Source of the DNA: Verrucomicrobiaceae bacterium
GTDB lineage: Bacteria; Verrucomicrobiota; Verrucomicrobiia; Verrucomicrobiales; Verrucomicrobiaceae
Assembly (NCBI GenBank): GCA_016713035.1
Contig: JADJPW010000009.1
Coordinates: 310,001-374,000 of the forward strand
Reading direction: 5' to 3'
Length of the DNA stretch: 64,000 nucleotides
The notes below the pieces were generated by a model, which was not told the origin of the DNA, made no database searches, and saw nothing but the letters and a program-made list of their open reading frames with translations. Made by a program: the position numbers and the translations under genes. This document shows, piece by piece, positions 53,053-61,461 of this stretch. Each line of letters starts with the position of its first letter. The first letter of the stretch is position 1.

Positions 53053-54330
53053 TCACAAACATCGACGCACAGCATCCACCATCTGGCGTAATTCATCCAA
53101 TGTCACACAAAGCGGAGGCATGAGGACAATCGTGTTTTGAATCGGACGCGTAAGCAAGCCATGCTCACGGGCAGCTAGACATATTTTTGCCCCAGTGCCC
53201 TCTGGTCCTTCGATATCAATACCGGCGATCAAACCAAGCTGCCGCACCTCGGTGACTCCTGGTGCCATTTTTAGTTCCGCGAGGCATTCGCTGAAGAATG
53301 CAATTTTTGGCCCCAACCGCTCCAAAACATGTTCCTCTCGAAAAACTCGCAGACTGCCCAAAGCGGCAGCGCAACCGAGCTGATTCGCTGTATAGCTATG
53401 GCCATAAAAGAACGTCTTTTCTGAACCCAAAAAGCCCTCAAAGACGCGTTTAGTCGTCATCGTCGCGGCCAAGGGCATATAACCTCCCGTTAGCCCCTTT
53501 GCTAGACAGAGAAAATCTGGCACAACGCCTTCGTGTTCGCAGGCGAACATCTTACCTGTACGGCCAAAACCCGTCATCACCTCATCGAGAATGAGAAAGA
53601 CATCTTTTTGAACACACCAGTCATGCAGCACGCGTAGCATTCCTGACGGCCACAGACGCATTTTTGCCACGCCTTGCACAAGAGGCTCAATGATCACCGC
53701 GGCGATTCGTTCAGGATTCTGATGAATCAAATCCACCAAACTCTGAATCCGTGTCACCTGATAACCAAACTGGTTCGCGCTTCCTTTAAACATGGTGATG
53801 CCTCCTAGGCTCGCTGCACCCAGCGTGTCTCCATGATAAGCACGATCAAAAGCCAGAATCGTGTCACGCTGTGGGCTGCCATTTTGCCGCCAAAACTGCA
53901 ATGCCATGCGAACCGCACATTCGATGGCTGTCGATCCATCATCCGAAAAAAACACCCGCTCTAGCTTTGCCCCAGGCAGCAAATTGACAAGCTCACATGC
54001 CAACTGAGCCGCAGGCGCATGCGAAAGCCCAAGGAATGAAGTGTGCGCCACCTTCCCCAATTGCTCAGCAATCGCTGAATTGATCGTCGGGTGATTATGG
54101 CCATGGATATTCGTCCAGATGGATGCATTGCCATCCAAGTACTCACGTCCCCATTGATCGCGCAGCACACAACCGTGTGCTTTTTCGATCATCAATGGAG
54201 CATGTGCAGCTGCGCACCAATCCTCCATTTGGGTAAAAGGGTGCCAAGAGTGGCATTTTTCCAATTCTTCGCACGAACGAAGGACGGGGGGCAGGGCTTG
54301 GAGTGATGTCGTCACTTTTAAATAATGCAT
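53053..54330 (-). CDS. bioA: Adenosylmethionine-8-amino-7-oxononanoate aminotransferase
   Basis: 425 residues from ATG 54330 (MHYLKVTTSLQALPP); an earlier frame extension lacks a good start. Class III PLP aminotransferase making DAPA for biotin synthesis. It has 'WHPFTQMEDW', 'YLDGNASIWTNIHGHNHP', 'SDDGSTAIECAVRMALQF', the aspartate in 'FLILDEVMTGFGRTG' that contacts the PLP nitrogen, and the Schiff-base Lys in 'FLCLAKGLTGGYMPL'. It is a lone biotin gene here; bioB, bioD and bioF are not in the window. The start lies beside an AT-rich palindrome shared with divergent RAYT copy 3. Confidence 0.95.
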   Translation of the reverse strand: MHYLKVTTSLQALPPVLRSCEELEKCHSWHPFTQMEDWCAAAHAPLMIEKAHGCVLRDQWGREYLDGNASIWTNIHGHNHPTINSAIAEQLGKVAHTSFLGLSHAPAAQLACELVNLLPGAKLERVFFSDDGSTAIECAVRMALQFWRQNGSPQRDTILAFDRAYHGDTLGAASLGGITMFKGSANQFGYQVTRIQSLVDLIHQNPERIAAVIIEPLVQGVAKMRLWPSGMLRVLHDWCVQKDVFLILDEVMTGFGRTGKMFACEHEGVVPDFLCLAKGLTGGYMPLAATMTTKRVFEGFLGSEKTFFYGHSYTANQLGCAAALGSLRVFREEHVLERLGPKIAFFSECLAELKMAPGVTEVRQLGLIAGIDIEGPEGTGAKICLAAREHGLLTRPIQNTIVLMPPLCVTLDELRQMVDAVRRCL

Positions 54331-54333
54331 GTC

Positions 54334-54343
54334 ATTATATAAT
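54334..54343. promoter_or_regulatory. Palindromic AT-rich promoter element between bioA and RAYT copy 3
   Basis: ATTATATAAT is a perfect 10-bp palindrome, so TATAAT occurs on both strands (plus 54338-54343, minus 54339-54334). It fits a -10 box for the plus-strand RAYT (about 30 bp before its start). On the minus strand it would sit only 4 nt from the bioA ATG, which would imply a leaderless transcript or a later bioA start. Confidence 0.35.
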
Positions 54344-54371
54344 TGCAAAGCGGGACTTTCTGTTATGTTAG

Positions 54372-55577
54372 ATGATGCCCACAGGACTTTCTGAGCCATC
54401 GACTGAACTACAACTGAATGCTGGTGCGCGTCTTGTTGCGGATCCAGCGGGAGGTTTGGCCACGGAGATTATGGCTGTGGCACTTAGAGACCCTTCACTT
54501 GTAGGAGTGGATGCGAAGACCTCGCTCTATCCTTGGGATACAGGGTGGAAGGGGCGGAGGCGGAGGATTCTCGGGGGGCGGGGCTATCGCTCGCATTGCT
54601 ACCATGCGATGTCACGCACCTGCGGTGGGGCGGTGCCTTTCGATGCGGTGGAGAAGGAGGCTCTCCGGCGCATTCTCTGGCGGTTGTCGGAGTTCTCGGG
54701 CGTGCGCGTGCTCACCTACTGCATCATGAAAAATCACTTCCATGTGCTGGCTGAGGTGCCTGATCAAAAGGCGTGGCTCCAAGATCACTTCGAGGGCGCG
54801 GATGGTGAGCAAAAGCTCATGCGCCACCTGCGAATTCTTTACAGCAAAAGCTACGTTGAGCAGCTCCAGGCAGAACTGGCTGAGTGGCGACGACTGCGGC
54901 ATCATCACCTCGCTGAAAACCGCATTGCGGCTCTCAAAAAGCGCTTTTGCGACATCTCCGTGTTCATCAAGGAGGTCAAAGAACGCTTCAGCCGGTGGTA
55001 TAACAAGCGCCATGAGCGCAAGGGCACGCTGTGGATGGATCGGTTCAAGTCGGTGCTGGTGGAGGGCAAAGGTGATCCGCTGTTAACGATGGCGGCTTAC
55101 ATTGATTTGAATCCTGTGCGGGCGGGCATCGTGAGCGATCCGAAGGACTATCGATGGTGTGGCTACGCGGAGGCGCTTGGTGGGAACAGAGAGAGCCAGC
55201 GCGGCATCTGTCGGGTCACAGGGCGTGATGAGGATGGATGGAGACGCCAGGGCGCGGCGGAGGGCTATCGGCAGATGCTTTTTGATACGGCCGTGGAGCA
55301 AAAAAATGCGGAGGGCGAGGTGCTGCGCCGGGGGGTGAGCCGGGAAAGGGCTCAAGAGGTGCGACTGGAGCGTGGGAAGCTATCTGCGAAGGAACTAATC
55401 CGGCAGCGAGTGCGGTATTTCAGTGATGGGGCAGCACTGGGGAGCCGAGAGTTCGTGGAGGAGGTGTTTGAGCGGCAACGAGGGAGTTTTAGCCCGCGAA
55501 GACGCTCTGGGGCACGGAGAATGCCACGAACGGAGGAATCGTTTTACACGCTGCGAACGCTGAGCGCAGACCCATGA
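54372..55577 (+). CDS. REP-associated tyrosine transposase (RAYT), divergent copy 3
   Basis: 401 residues, longer than copies 1 and 2 because of an N-terminal extension (about 70 residues). The core is recognisable: 'SHCYHAMSRTCGGAVPF', the HUH motif in 'MKNHFHVLAEVP', 'YNKRHERKGTLWMDRF' and 'YIDLNPVRAGIVSDPKDYRW'. It lacks the GTC.GTCC element found in front of copies 1 and 2. Its stop abuts the ilvE stop (TGA at 55575-55577, ilvE stop at 55578). The start ATG at 54372 is immediately followed by another ATG at 54375. A GGACTTTCTG direct repeat flanks it at 54353-54362 and 54384-54393. Confidence 0.85.
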   Translation: MMPTGLSEPSTELQLNAGARLVADPAGGLATEIMAVALRDPSLVGVDAKTSLYPWDTGWKGRRRRILGGRGYRSHCYHAMSRTCGGAVPFDAVEKEALRRILWRLSEFSGVRVLTYCIMKNHFHVLAEVPDQKAWLQDHFEGADGEQKLMRHLRILYSKSYVEQLQAELAEWRRLRHHHLAENRIAALKKRFCDISVFIKEVKERFSRWYNKRHERKGTLWMDRFKSVLVEGKGDPLLTMAAYIDLNPVRAGIVSDPKDYRWCGYAEALGGNRESQRGICRVTGRDEDGWRRQGAAEGYRQMLFDTAVEQKNAEGEVLRRGVSRERAQEVRLERGKLSAKELIRQRVRYFSDGAALGSREFVEEVFERQRGSFSPRRRSGARRMPRTEESFYTLRTLSADP

Positions 55578-56465
55578 TCAAGTGTAGGGTACTGGGGTGC
55601 CTGTACTGTTGGCGAGTGCTTTGAAGCGTGTGATGAGCTCGTTGGTGATTTTGCCGGGTTTTCCATCGCCGATGAGGCGGCGGTCGTATTGCACTGCGGC
55701 GATGACTTCTGCGGCGGTGCCGGTGAGGAAGCATTCATCGGCTGTGTACATGTCAAAACGAGTCATGTTGGTTTCCGCGAAGGGCAGTCCCATGGCGACG
55801 ATCAATTCGATGACGGCACGGCGTGTGATGCCGTCCAGGGCACCGGCGGAGACGGGTGGAGTACTTACTTTGCCGTTTTTCACAATGAAGACGTTGTCGC
55901 CGGTGCACTCGGAGACGTAGCCCTGATCATTGAGAATGATGCCTTCTTCACAGCCGGCTTGGATGCACTCGATTTTGGCCATGATGTTGCTGAGATAGTT
56001 CAGGCTCTTCACTTGCGGACTGAGTGCGGCGCTGTTGGGGCGGCGGGTGCCACAGGTGATGAGGTGGAGGCCGTTTTCGTAGCGTTCCTTCGGGTAGAGT
56101 GTGATGGTGCTGGCGATGATGAAGACGCTGGCTTTGGGGCACTGATATGGATTGAGGCCGAGTGAGCCGACACCGCGTGTGACGACGAGGCGGATGTAGC
56201 CATCCCGCAGCTTGTTAGCAGCGACGGTTTCGACAGTGGCTTTTTCCAGCTCCTCGAAGGTCATCGGGATGGTCAGACAGATGGCTTTGGCGCAGTCATA
56301 GAGGCGATGAAGATGCTCTGTGAGGCGAAAGACGCGGCCGTTGTAGATGCGGATGCCCTCGAATACCCCGTCGCCATAGAGCAAGCCGTGGTCGAAGACG
56401 GAGATCTTCGCCTCGGATTCAGGGACAAGTTTGCCGTCGAGCCAGATGAGGAGGTTTTGGGACAT
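55578..56465 (-). CDS. ilvE: Branched-chain amino acid aminotransferase
   Basis: 295 residues from ATG 56465 (MSQNLLIWLDGKLVPESEA). Fold-type IV PLP aminotransferase: 'ISVFDHGLLYGDGVFEGIRIYNG', the PLP-lysine region 'SPQVKSLNYLSNIMAKIE', 'EGIILNDQGYVSECTGDNVFIV' and 'DECFLTGTAAEV'. It interconverts Leu, Ile and Val with their 2-keto acids. The start overlaps the earlier part of an open plus-strand frame, but the ABC ATPase starts only at 56571. Probably monocistronic. Confidence 0.95.
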   Translation of the reverse strand: MSQNLLIWLDGKLVPESEAKISVFDHGLLYGDGVFEGIRIYNGRVFRLTEHLHRLYDCAKAICLTIPMTFEELEKATVETVAANKLRDGYIRLVVTRGVGSLGLNPYQCPKASVFIIASTITLYPKERYENGLHLITCGTRRPNSAALSPQVKSLNYLSNIMAKIECIQAGCEEGIILNDQGYVSECTGDNVFIVKNGKVSTPPVSAGALDGITRRAVIELIVAMGLPFAETNMTRFDMYTADECFLTGTAAEVIAAVQYDRRLIGDGKPGKITNELITRFKALANSTGTPVPYT

Positions 56466-56570
56466 GGGGCGGCTCCAAACCACAAAGGAGGCCCTTTTGC
56501 AAGTCGGGAGCGGGTACTGGCATCACTCACCATTCGACATTTTATGCCCTTGATCCGAAAGTGCTCGTCC

Positions 56571-57350
56571 ATGCCCTCTCCCGTCCTCGAAGTCTCCGAT
56601 CTCACCTTCCGCCGTGGAAGCCCTATTTTGAAGGGCATCTCGTGGCGGGTCGATCCAGGTCAGCATTGGTGCATTCTCGGCCCGAATGGCTGTGGCAAGA
56701 CTTCCCTGATCAATCTGATCACGGGATACGATAGCGCTACTGACGGCACGCTACGCATCGGTGACAGTGTCTTTGGTGATGATGACTGGCGTGAGGTGCG
56801 CAGGCGTGTGGGTTTGGTGACGAATACACTCACGACGTTTTTGGAAAGTGGTGAGCCGGTGCTCGATGTCATCGCCAGTGGCCGTGAGGCAAAGCTGAAC
56901 CTCATCGAGCTGCCTAGCCCCGCTGTGCGTCGCGAAGCCGCGCGGCTGCTGAAGCAAGTGGGCTGTGATTATCTCCGTGAGGCGCTGTGGGGGCCGCTTT
57001 CACAGGGTGAAAAACAGAAAGTCCTGATTTGCCGTGCGCTGATGGCAAAATTCAAGGTGCTGATCCTGGATGAGCCCTGCGCGGGGCTCGATCCCGTGGC
57101 GAGAGAGCATTATTTGCAGTGGATGCAGTCTCTTGCGTCGAAACCGCAGTCCCCTTCCCTCGTGATGGTCACGCATCACGTAGAGGAGATCTTCCCATCC
57201 ATCACTCACTGCCTTTTGCTAAAGGACGGACGCGTACACGCCACTGGCCCGAAGCACGACATCCTCACCAGCGCTAATCTGAGCACGATTTACGGCTCCA
57301 GGGTAAAGCTCACTCGGCATGGTGAGCGTTATGCGCTGCGACTGGCTTGA
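56571..57350 (+). CDS. ABC transporter ATP-binding protein (ModF/YlmA-like)
   Basis: 259 residues from ATG 56571 (MPSPVLEVSDLTFRRG); ATG 56544 would add nine residues. ABC motifs: Walker A 'ILGPNGCGKTSLINLI', signature 'LSQGEKQKVLICRAL', Walker B 'KVLILDEPCAGLDP' and switch His in 'VMVTHHVEE'. No permease gene is adjacent. Soluble ATPases of this type (ModF- or YlmA-like) are known to stand alone, so the transported substrate or role cannot be read here. Confidence 0.92.
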   Translation: MPSPVLEVSDLTFRRGSPILKGISWRVDPGQHWCILGPNGCGKTSLINLITGYDSATDGTLRIGDSVFGDDDWREVRRRVGLVTNTLTTFLESGEPVLDVIASGREAKLNLIELPSPAVRREAARLLKQVGCDYLREALWGPLSQGEKQKVLICRALMAKFKVLILDEPCAGLDPVAREHYLQWMQSLASKPQSPSLVMVTHHVEEIFPSITHCLLLKDGRVHATGPKHDILTSANLSTIYGSRVKLTRHGERYALRLA

Positions 57351-57374
57351 TGAGTGGCTGTGCGGGTGACTAGA

Positions 57375-58232
57375 TCAGCGCCGCACGGCTTTGAACTCGC
57401 GGGTGAGGCTGGTGAGGGAGTCTTCGACGCCCATGCGCTCGAGGCTGCTGGCTCCGACGAAGCCATCAGCAGTGGTTTTGCCGAGGATGAACTCGACGTC
57501 CTTCGGGGTGTTCACCGGGCCGCCGTGGGTGAGGGTGAAGACATCTTTTTTGACGCTGCGAGCGGCGTCGATGATCTCCTGGGTGCGCTTGATGGTGAAA
57601 TCCCAGTCCACCACGGCATTGACCACGCCGATGCTGCCACCGACGGTGGTGCCGACGTGGGCGATGACGGCGTCTGCGCCATTCTTGACCATTTCCACGG
57701 CTTCTTCAGGCGTGGCGACATAGACGATGCTGAACATGTCCATCTTGGTGGCGAGGCCGACCATTTCGAACTCCTTTTGCACGCTCATGCCGGTTTCTTC
57801 GAGCACGCCACGGAAGTGGCCATCGACGATGCAGTGCGTGGGGAAGTTGTTCACGCCGGAGAAGCCCATGTTCTTCACCTGCTGGAGCCAGTGCCACATG
57901 CGCCGGCGCGGATCGGTGGCGTGTACACCACAGACGACGGGGATTTCTTTGACGACGGGGAGGACCTCGTACTCGCCGATTTCCATGGCGATGGCGTTGG
58001 CGTCGCCGTAGGCCATGAGGCCGCAGGTGCTGCCGTGGCCCATCATGCGGAAGCGACCACTGTTGTAGATGATGATGAGGTCTGCGCCGCCCTTTTCGAT
58101 GAATTTGGCACTGATGCCGGTGCCTGCCCCTGCGGCGATGATGGGCTCACCTTTGGCCAGGGTGGCTTTGAGCCGATCGACGACTTCTTGCTTCGTGTAG
58201 GGGTTACCGATTCCGGTCCAGGGATTGGGCAT
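57375..58232 (-). CDS. PEP-hydrolase-like TIM-barrel protein
   Basis: 285 residues. It matches the phosphoenolpyruvate hydrolase family/TIM-barrel signal protein (PF09370-like) by 'GEPIIAAGAGTGISAKFIEKGGADLIIIYNSGRFRM' with 'GSTCGLMAYGDANAIAMEIG', 'VPVVCGVHATDPRRRMWHWL', 'GFSGVNNFPTHCIVDG', 'EFEMVGLATKMDMFSIVYV' and 'VFTLTHGGPVNTPKDV'. The reaction of most members is not known. It is divergent from an AraC regulator across 72 bp, suggesting that the regulator controls it. Confidence 0.88.
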   Translation of the reverse strand: MPNPWTGIGNPYTKQEVVDRLKATLAKGEPIIAAGAGTGISAKFIEKGGADLIIIYNSGRFRMMGHGSTCGLMAYGDANAIAMEIGEYEVLPVVKEIPVVCGVHATDPRRRMWHWLQQVKNMGFSGVNNFPTHCIVDGHFRGVLEETGMSVQKEFEMVGLATKMDMFSIVYVATPEEAVEMVKNGADAVIAHVGTTVGGSIGVVNAVVDWDFTIKRTQEIIDAARSVKKDVFTLTHGGPVNTPKDVEFILGKTTADGFVGASSLERMGVEDSLTSLTREFKAVRR

Positions 58233-58304
58233 GGTGAGTTAGGAGGTAGGAGTTTTGATGGATGATTTGGCTTTGTCGCGAGGCCAGGCCGTGATTGAAG
58301 TCGT

Positions 58305-59225
58305 ATGTCATCAAACATCAATCCCGACTCCATGCACGCCCGATCTGCCATCCAAGAGCTATCCGAAACCCACACGCATGGGCCTGACACGGATTACCGC
58401 GTGGTGCGGGCGAATGCGCGTGATGCGCGGGCGTGGCTACGGGGCTCTCCGGTGTGTGGTTTGCTCTCGCAGCACCGGATCGCGCATACGGGGGTGATGA
58501 CGGCGCGGGCTCCTTATCGCATTGTGCGCATGCATCAGGGTGGATTGTACTTTTTAGCCTGTGTGGAGGGCGAGGGACGCGTGCTGGTGGATGGTGTGTG
58601 GAGGAAATGCAGTGCGGGCATGGCCGTAGCGCTGCCGCACTTCATGATGAATGCCTTCCATGCAGTTCCGGGGAAGGACTGGCGCTGCTGCTGGGTGCGC
58701 TATGAGCAGCAGCCACAGCAAAAGCCCATCCTCAGCAGCAGCTCGCCGCTGATGGCCCCATTCGATGGCAAAGCGCTGTGGAATGCGATCTCTGGCCTCA
58801 TTGACGAAGCGGCGGTGAGTGGCGGTGGGAAGCCTGCGGCCATGTTTCACTGGGTGGAGCTCATTCAGCATTACATGGAGCGTTTTGCGCAGCCCTGGCA
58901 GGTGGATGACCGCCTACACCGTATCTGGGAGCGTGTGGCGGCGAATGTGGGCCAGGACTGGACGCTCGATGAGCTGGCCCAGCAGGCCCATGTGAGCACG
59001 GAGCATCTGCGCCGCCTGTGCCGGAAAACACTGGGTCGCACGCCGATGCATCACGTCACCTGGCTACGCATGCGGAAGGCGGCCGAGCTGCTTTCCACGA
59101 CCTCGCTCAAAGTAGAGACGATCTCGCATGAAGTAGGCTACCAGAACCCCTTCGTGTTCAGCAATACCTTCAAAAAATGGATCGGTTGGCGGCCGAGTGA
59201 GCACCGCAGCCGCTCCGGTCACTGA
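58305..59225 (+). CDS. AraC-family transcriptional regulator
   Basis: 306 residues. The C-terminal 100 residues hold the double helix-turn-helix: 'WTLDELAQQAHVSTEHLRRLCRKTLGRTPMHHV' and 'LKVETISHEVGYQNPFVFSNTFKKWIGWRPSEHR' (in these two blocks, the second the conserved AraC recognition helix). The N-terminal half (about 60-170) is a cupin-like sensor domain ('GLYFLACVEGEGRVLVDGVW'). It probably binds a sugar or related effector. It diverges from the PEP-hydrolase-like gene and is convergent with the FAD/SLH oxidoreductase (7-bp tail overlap). Confidence 0.92.
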   Translation: MSSNINPDSMHARSAIQELSETHTHGPDTDYRVVRANARDARAWLRGSPVCGLLSQHRIAHTGVMTARAPYRIVRMHQGGLYFLACVEGEGRVLVDGVWRKCSAGMAVALPHFMMNAFHAVPGKDWRCCWVRYEQQPQQKPILSSSSPLMAPFDGKALWNAISGLIDEAAVSGGGKPAAMFHWVELIQHYMERFAQPWQVDDRLHRIWERVAANVGQDWTLDELAQQAHVSTEHLRRLCRKTLGRTPMHHVTWLRMRKAAELLSTTSLKVETISHEVGYQNPFVFSNTFKKWIGWRPSEHRSRSGH

Positions 59226-61441
59226 CGTGGTGTGGGTGGCTGCAAGCGGTCGGGCACTTTGTCGTTATCCGCATCGAGCGGCATCGCGTCGTCTGGGTCG
59301 ATCCCGTAGCTGGTGGGCAAATTCTCGCCCTGTTGCTGGAGGAAGCGATAGAGGAAATCGACGCATTCTGCCCGCGTGAGCGGAAAGGCCTGTACTTTGG
59401 CATGGGTGAGTGTTTTGAAGCGGGGTAGCGTCAGCGCAGAGAGCCAGCGATCGAGCGTGGACCAACTGACGGGCGCATCTGGCTGGAAGGTGGGCTGCGG
59501 TGGGCCGAAATCGCCCCAGGTCATCATCGTTTCGATGAACACACGATCTGGAGCATCGGTGGGCACATCGCTGAAGCGCGGTTTGTCCACGATGACGGGC
59601 CATTCACGCGCCTCCGGCATGCCACGGATCAATCGGACGAGTGCCGCCGCTAGCTCACGACGCGTGACGGCTTGATCCGGCCGGAAGAAGACATTGTCCG
59701 CATCCGCACGCCAGATCCCCGCCAGTGTGAGCAGGTTCGCGGCCTCGAAATGGGCCTCAGAGGGCCGTACATCGTGCCAGGGCCAGATGAGTGTCTGATG
59801 GCGCAAAAGCGTGCGCTGCACCTCCCGGACGAGTTTTGGCGAAAGGGCGATCTGACGCGGCTGGAGGCCATTTTTCAGTGCCAGAGCCGCTACGGTGCCC
59901 ACAGCGCTGCCGATGTGCATCATCTGACCATGCAGCCGCAGCGAGGACTGCACCATGCTGGTCACGCCGATGTTTTTCGAGCACCCGAGCAGGCCATCCA
60001 TCTTCACCGGCACGAGTCCACGCAGGGGGAACATGGCGCGGTCGCTGTGTGCGTTCCAATTCCGTGAGCCGAAGAATTTCGGCTGCCAGGGCTGCGTGGT
60101 ATCGCCGCTGCTGCGATATTTTCGCCGCGTGGGATGGAAGTCCATATTGAACTGGTAGCCGAACACGCCGTCGCAAGGCATCGACTTGGCCCATAGCGGC
60201 TTTTCTACCTCGGTGCGCACATCTTGCTCACGCAGGATGTAGAGCGCATCGAGTCGCAGACCCTCGCGGATGTAGGGTTTCGGCGGCAGGTGGTCAGTGG
60301 TGCCATAATCCTCTGCCAGGCGCATGTAGCGGAAGGACTGCGGGAAGTCGCCTACGCGATCATGCGCGGCGGTTTGCAGCCAATAGACGAACTCTAGCGC
60401 ACCCTGTTTCGCGTCTTCAAAGACAATGCGGCGCTGTACAGGCGACATGGCGACGATGTTTTTCTTTGAGGCACCTTGCTCGTTTGTCTCCAATGCATCC
60501 ACCACATGCTGCGGCAGTGTGCTGAGTGGATAGTCCTGCGCGGGCCAGTTCAGCACGACGGCCTCCGTGCCGGGTGCGAGGTGATGGTGATAGCGGTCGA
60601 TCATGCGCCGGTGGGTGTAGATGCACCAGCCGGCCATGTTGTAGATACCGCCACTGCCATCCCAGTCCACCCAGGGCGGGGCCTTCTGCCAGTCGGCAAA
60701 GGAATAGGCATCATAGCGCAGTGGCTGTGGGATGGTGCTGTCCTGACCGGCCTCTCGTAGCAGTGGGCACCAGGAGATGGGATTCATCTCCTGCTCGCCG
60801 CCGGGATCGAGCGACTCGGGGGCACTGGGCTCTCTGAAGCGGCTCTTTAAATCCGGCCCGGCCATGTAGGCTGCGCCACTGAGTCGGATGATGTCTCCCC
60901 AGTCGGTCGAGTCGGCCGTGAGCGCCGCTTTCACCGTCATTTCGGGCTCTTGTTGCCGATGAAAGGTCACGCCCGTGACACGGCCGCCATCCACCAGTAC
61001 CTTCGTGGGCTCCCAGCCCTTCAAGACGGTGATCTGGGCCGCATAGGGCGCGATCCAGTCATCAAAGATCCGCGCTGCTGCTTTTGGCTCGATGGTATTG
61101 CTACCGCACCAGCCATTGCCGGGCTGGGCGAGTCCATACACGGCGCGGTTATGCGCATGCATGCGCTCCAGGATTTCTGCGAAGGCTCCAGTGGCTGGGA
61201 ATTCGGTGCGTTTGCCATTTACGATAGTCCATTCATCGACGGGGCCGATTCCCTGGGTGCAAAATTGGCCGCCGAGCCAGTCGATGTCATTGACCAGCAC
61301 GATGCGCTTCACTCCGAGCCGCGCAGCCTGCACCGCAGCAGCGCAGCCGGACTCATCTCCACCGACGATGAGTAGATCCGTCTCGATGACAGAGGCAGTG
61401 AGGAGGGATGGGATGAGGAAAAAGGGCAACAGCCGGTTCAT
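59219..61441 (-). CDS. Exported FAD-dependent oxidoreductase with C-terminal S-layer-homology-like repeats
   Basis: 740 residues from ATG 61441 (MNRLLPFFLIPSLLTAS), a signal peptide; the frame is open 28 codons further. The FAD-binding Rossmann region is 'TDLLIVGGDESGCAAAVQAARLG', followed by 'WLGGQFCTQGIGPVDE' of the FAD-dependent oxidoreductase family (PF12831-like). About residues 560-725 are not part of the enzyme core and resemble SLH domains: 'VFFRPDQAVTRRELAAALVRL', 'DRVFIETMMTWGDFGPPQPTFQPDAPVSW' and 'LTRAECVDFLYRFL'. SLH repeats bind secondary cell-wall polymers, here perhaps only structurally. It is probably cotranscribed with the membrane protein upstream (20-bp gap). Confidence 0.82.
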   Translation of the reverse strand: MNRLLPFFLIPSLLTASVIETDLLIVGGDESGCAAAVQAARLGVKRIVLVNDIDWLGGQFCTQGIGPVDEWTIVNGKRTEFPATGAFAEILERMHAHNRAVYGLAQPGNGWCGSNTIEPKAAARIFDDWIAPYAAQITVLKGWEPTKVLVDGGRVTGVTFHRQQEPEMTVKAALTADSTDWGDIIRLSGAAYMAGPDLKSRFREPSAPESLDPGGEQEMNPISWCPLLREAGQDSTIPQPLRYDAYSFADWQKAPPWVDWDGSGGIYNMAGWCIYTHRRMIDRYHHHLAPGTEAVVLNWPAQDYPLSTLPQHVVDALETNEQGASKKNIVAMSPVQRRIVFEDAKQGALEFVYWLQTAAHDRVGDFPQSFRYMRLAEDYGTTDHLPPKPYIREGLRLDALYILREQDVRTEVEKPLWAKSMPCDGVFGYQFNMDFHPTRRKYRSSGDTTQPWQPKFFGSRNWNAHSDRAMFPLRGLVPVKMDGLLGCSKNIGVTSMVQSSLRLHGQMMHIGSAVGTVAALALKNGLQPRQIALSPKLVREVQRTLLRHQTLIWPWHDVRPSEAHFEAANLLTLAGIWRADADNVFFRPDQAVTRRELAAALVRLIRGMPEAREWPVIVDKPRFSDVPTDAPDRVFIETMMTWGDFGPPQPTFQPDAPVSWSTLDRWLSALTLPRFKTLTHAKVQAFPLTRAECVDFLYRFLQQQGENLPTSYGIDPDDAMPLDADNDKVPDRLQPPTPRQ

Positions 61442-61461
61442 GCGTCGATAATAACGTGCTC

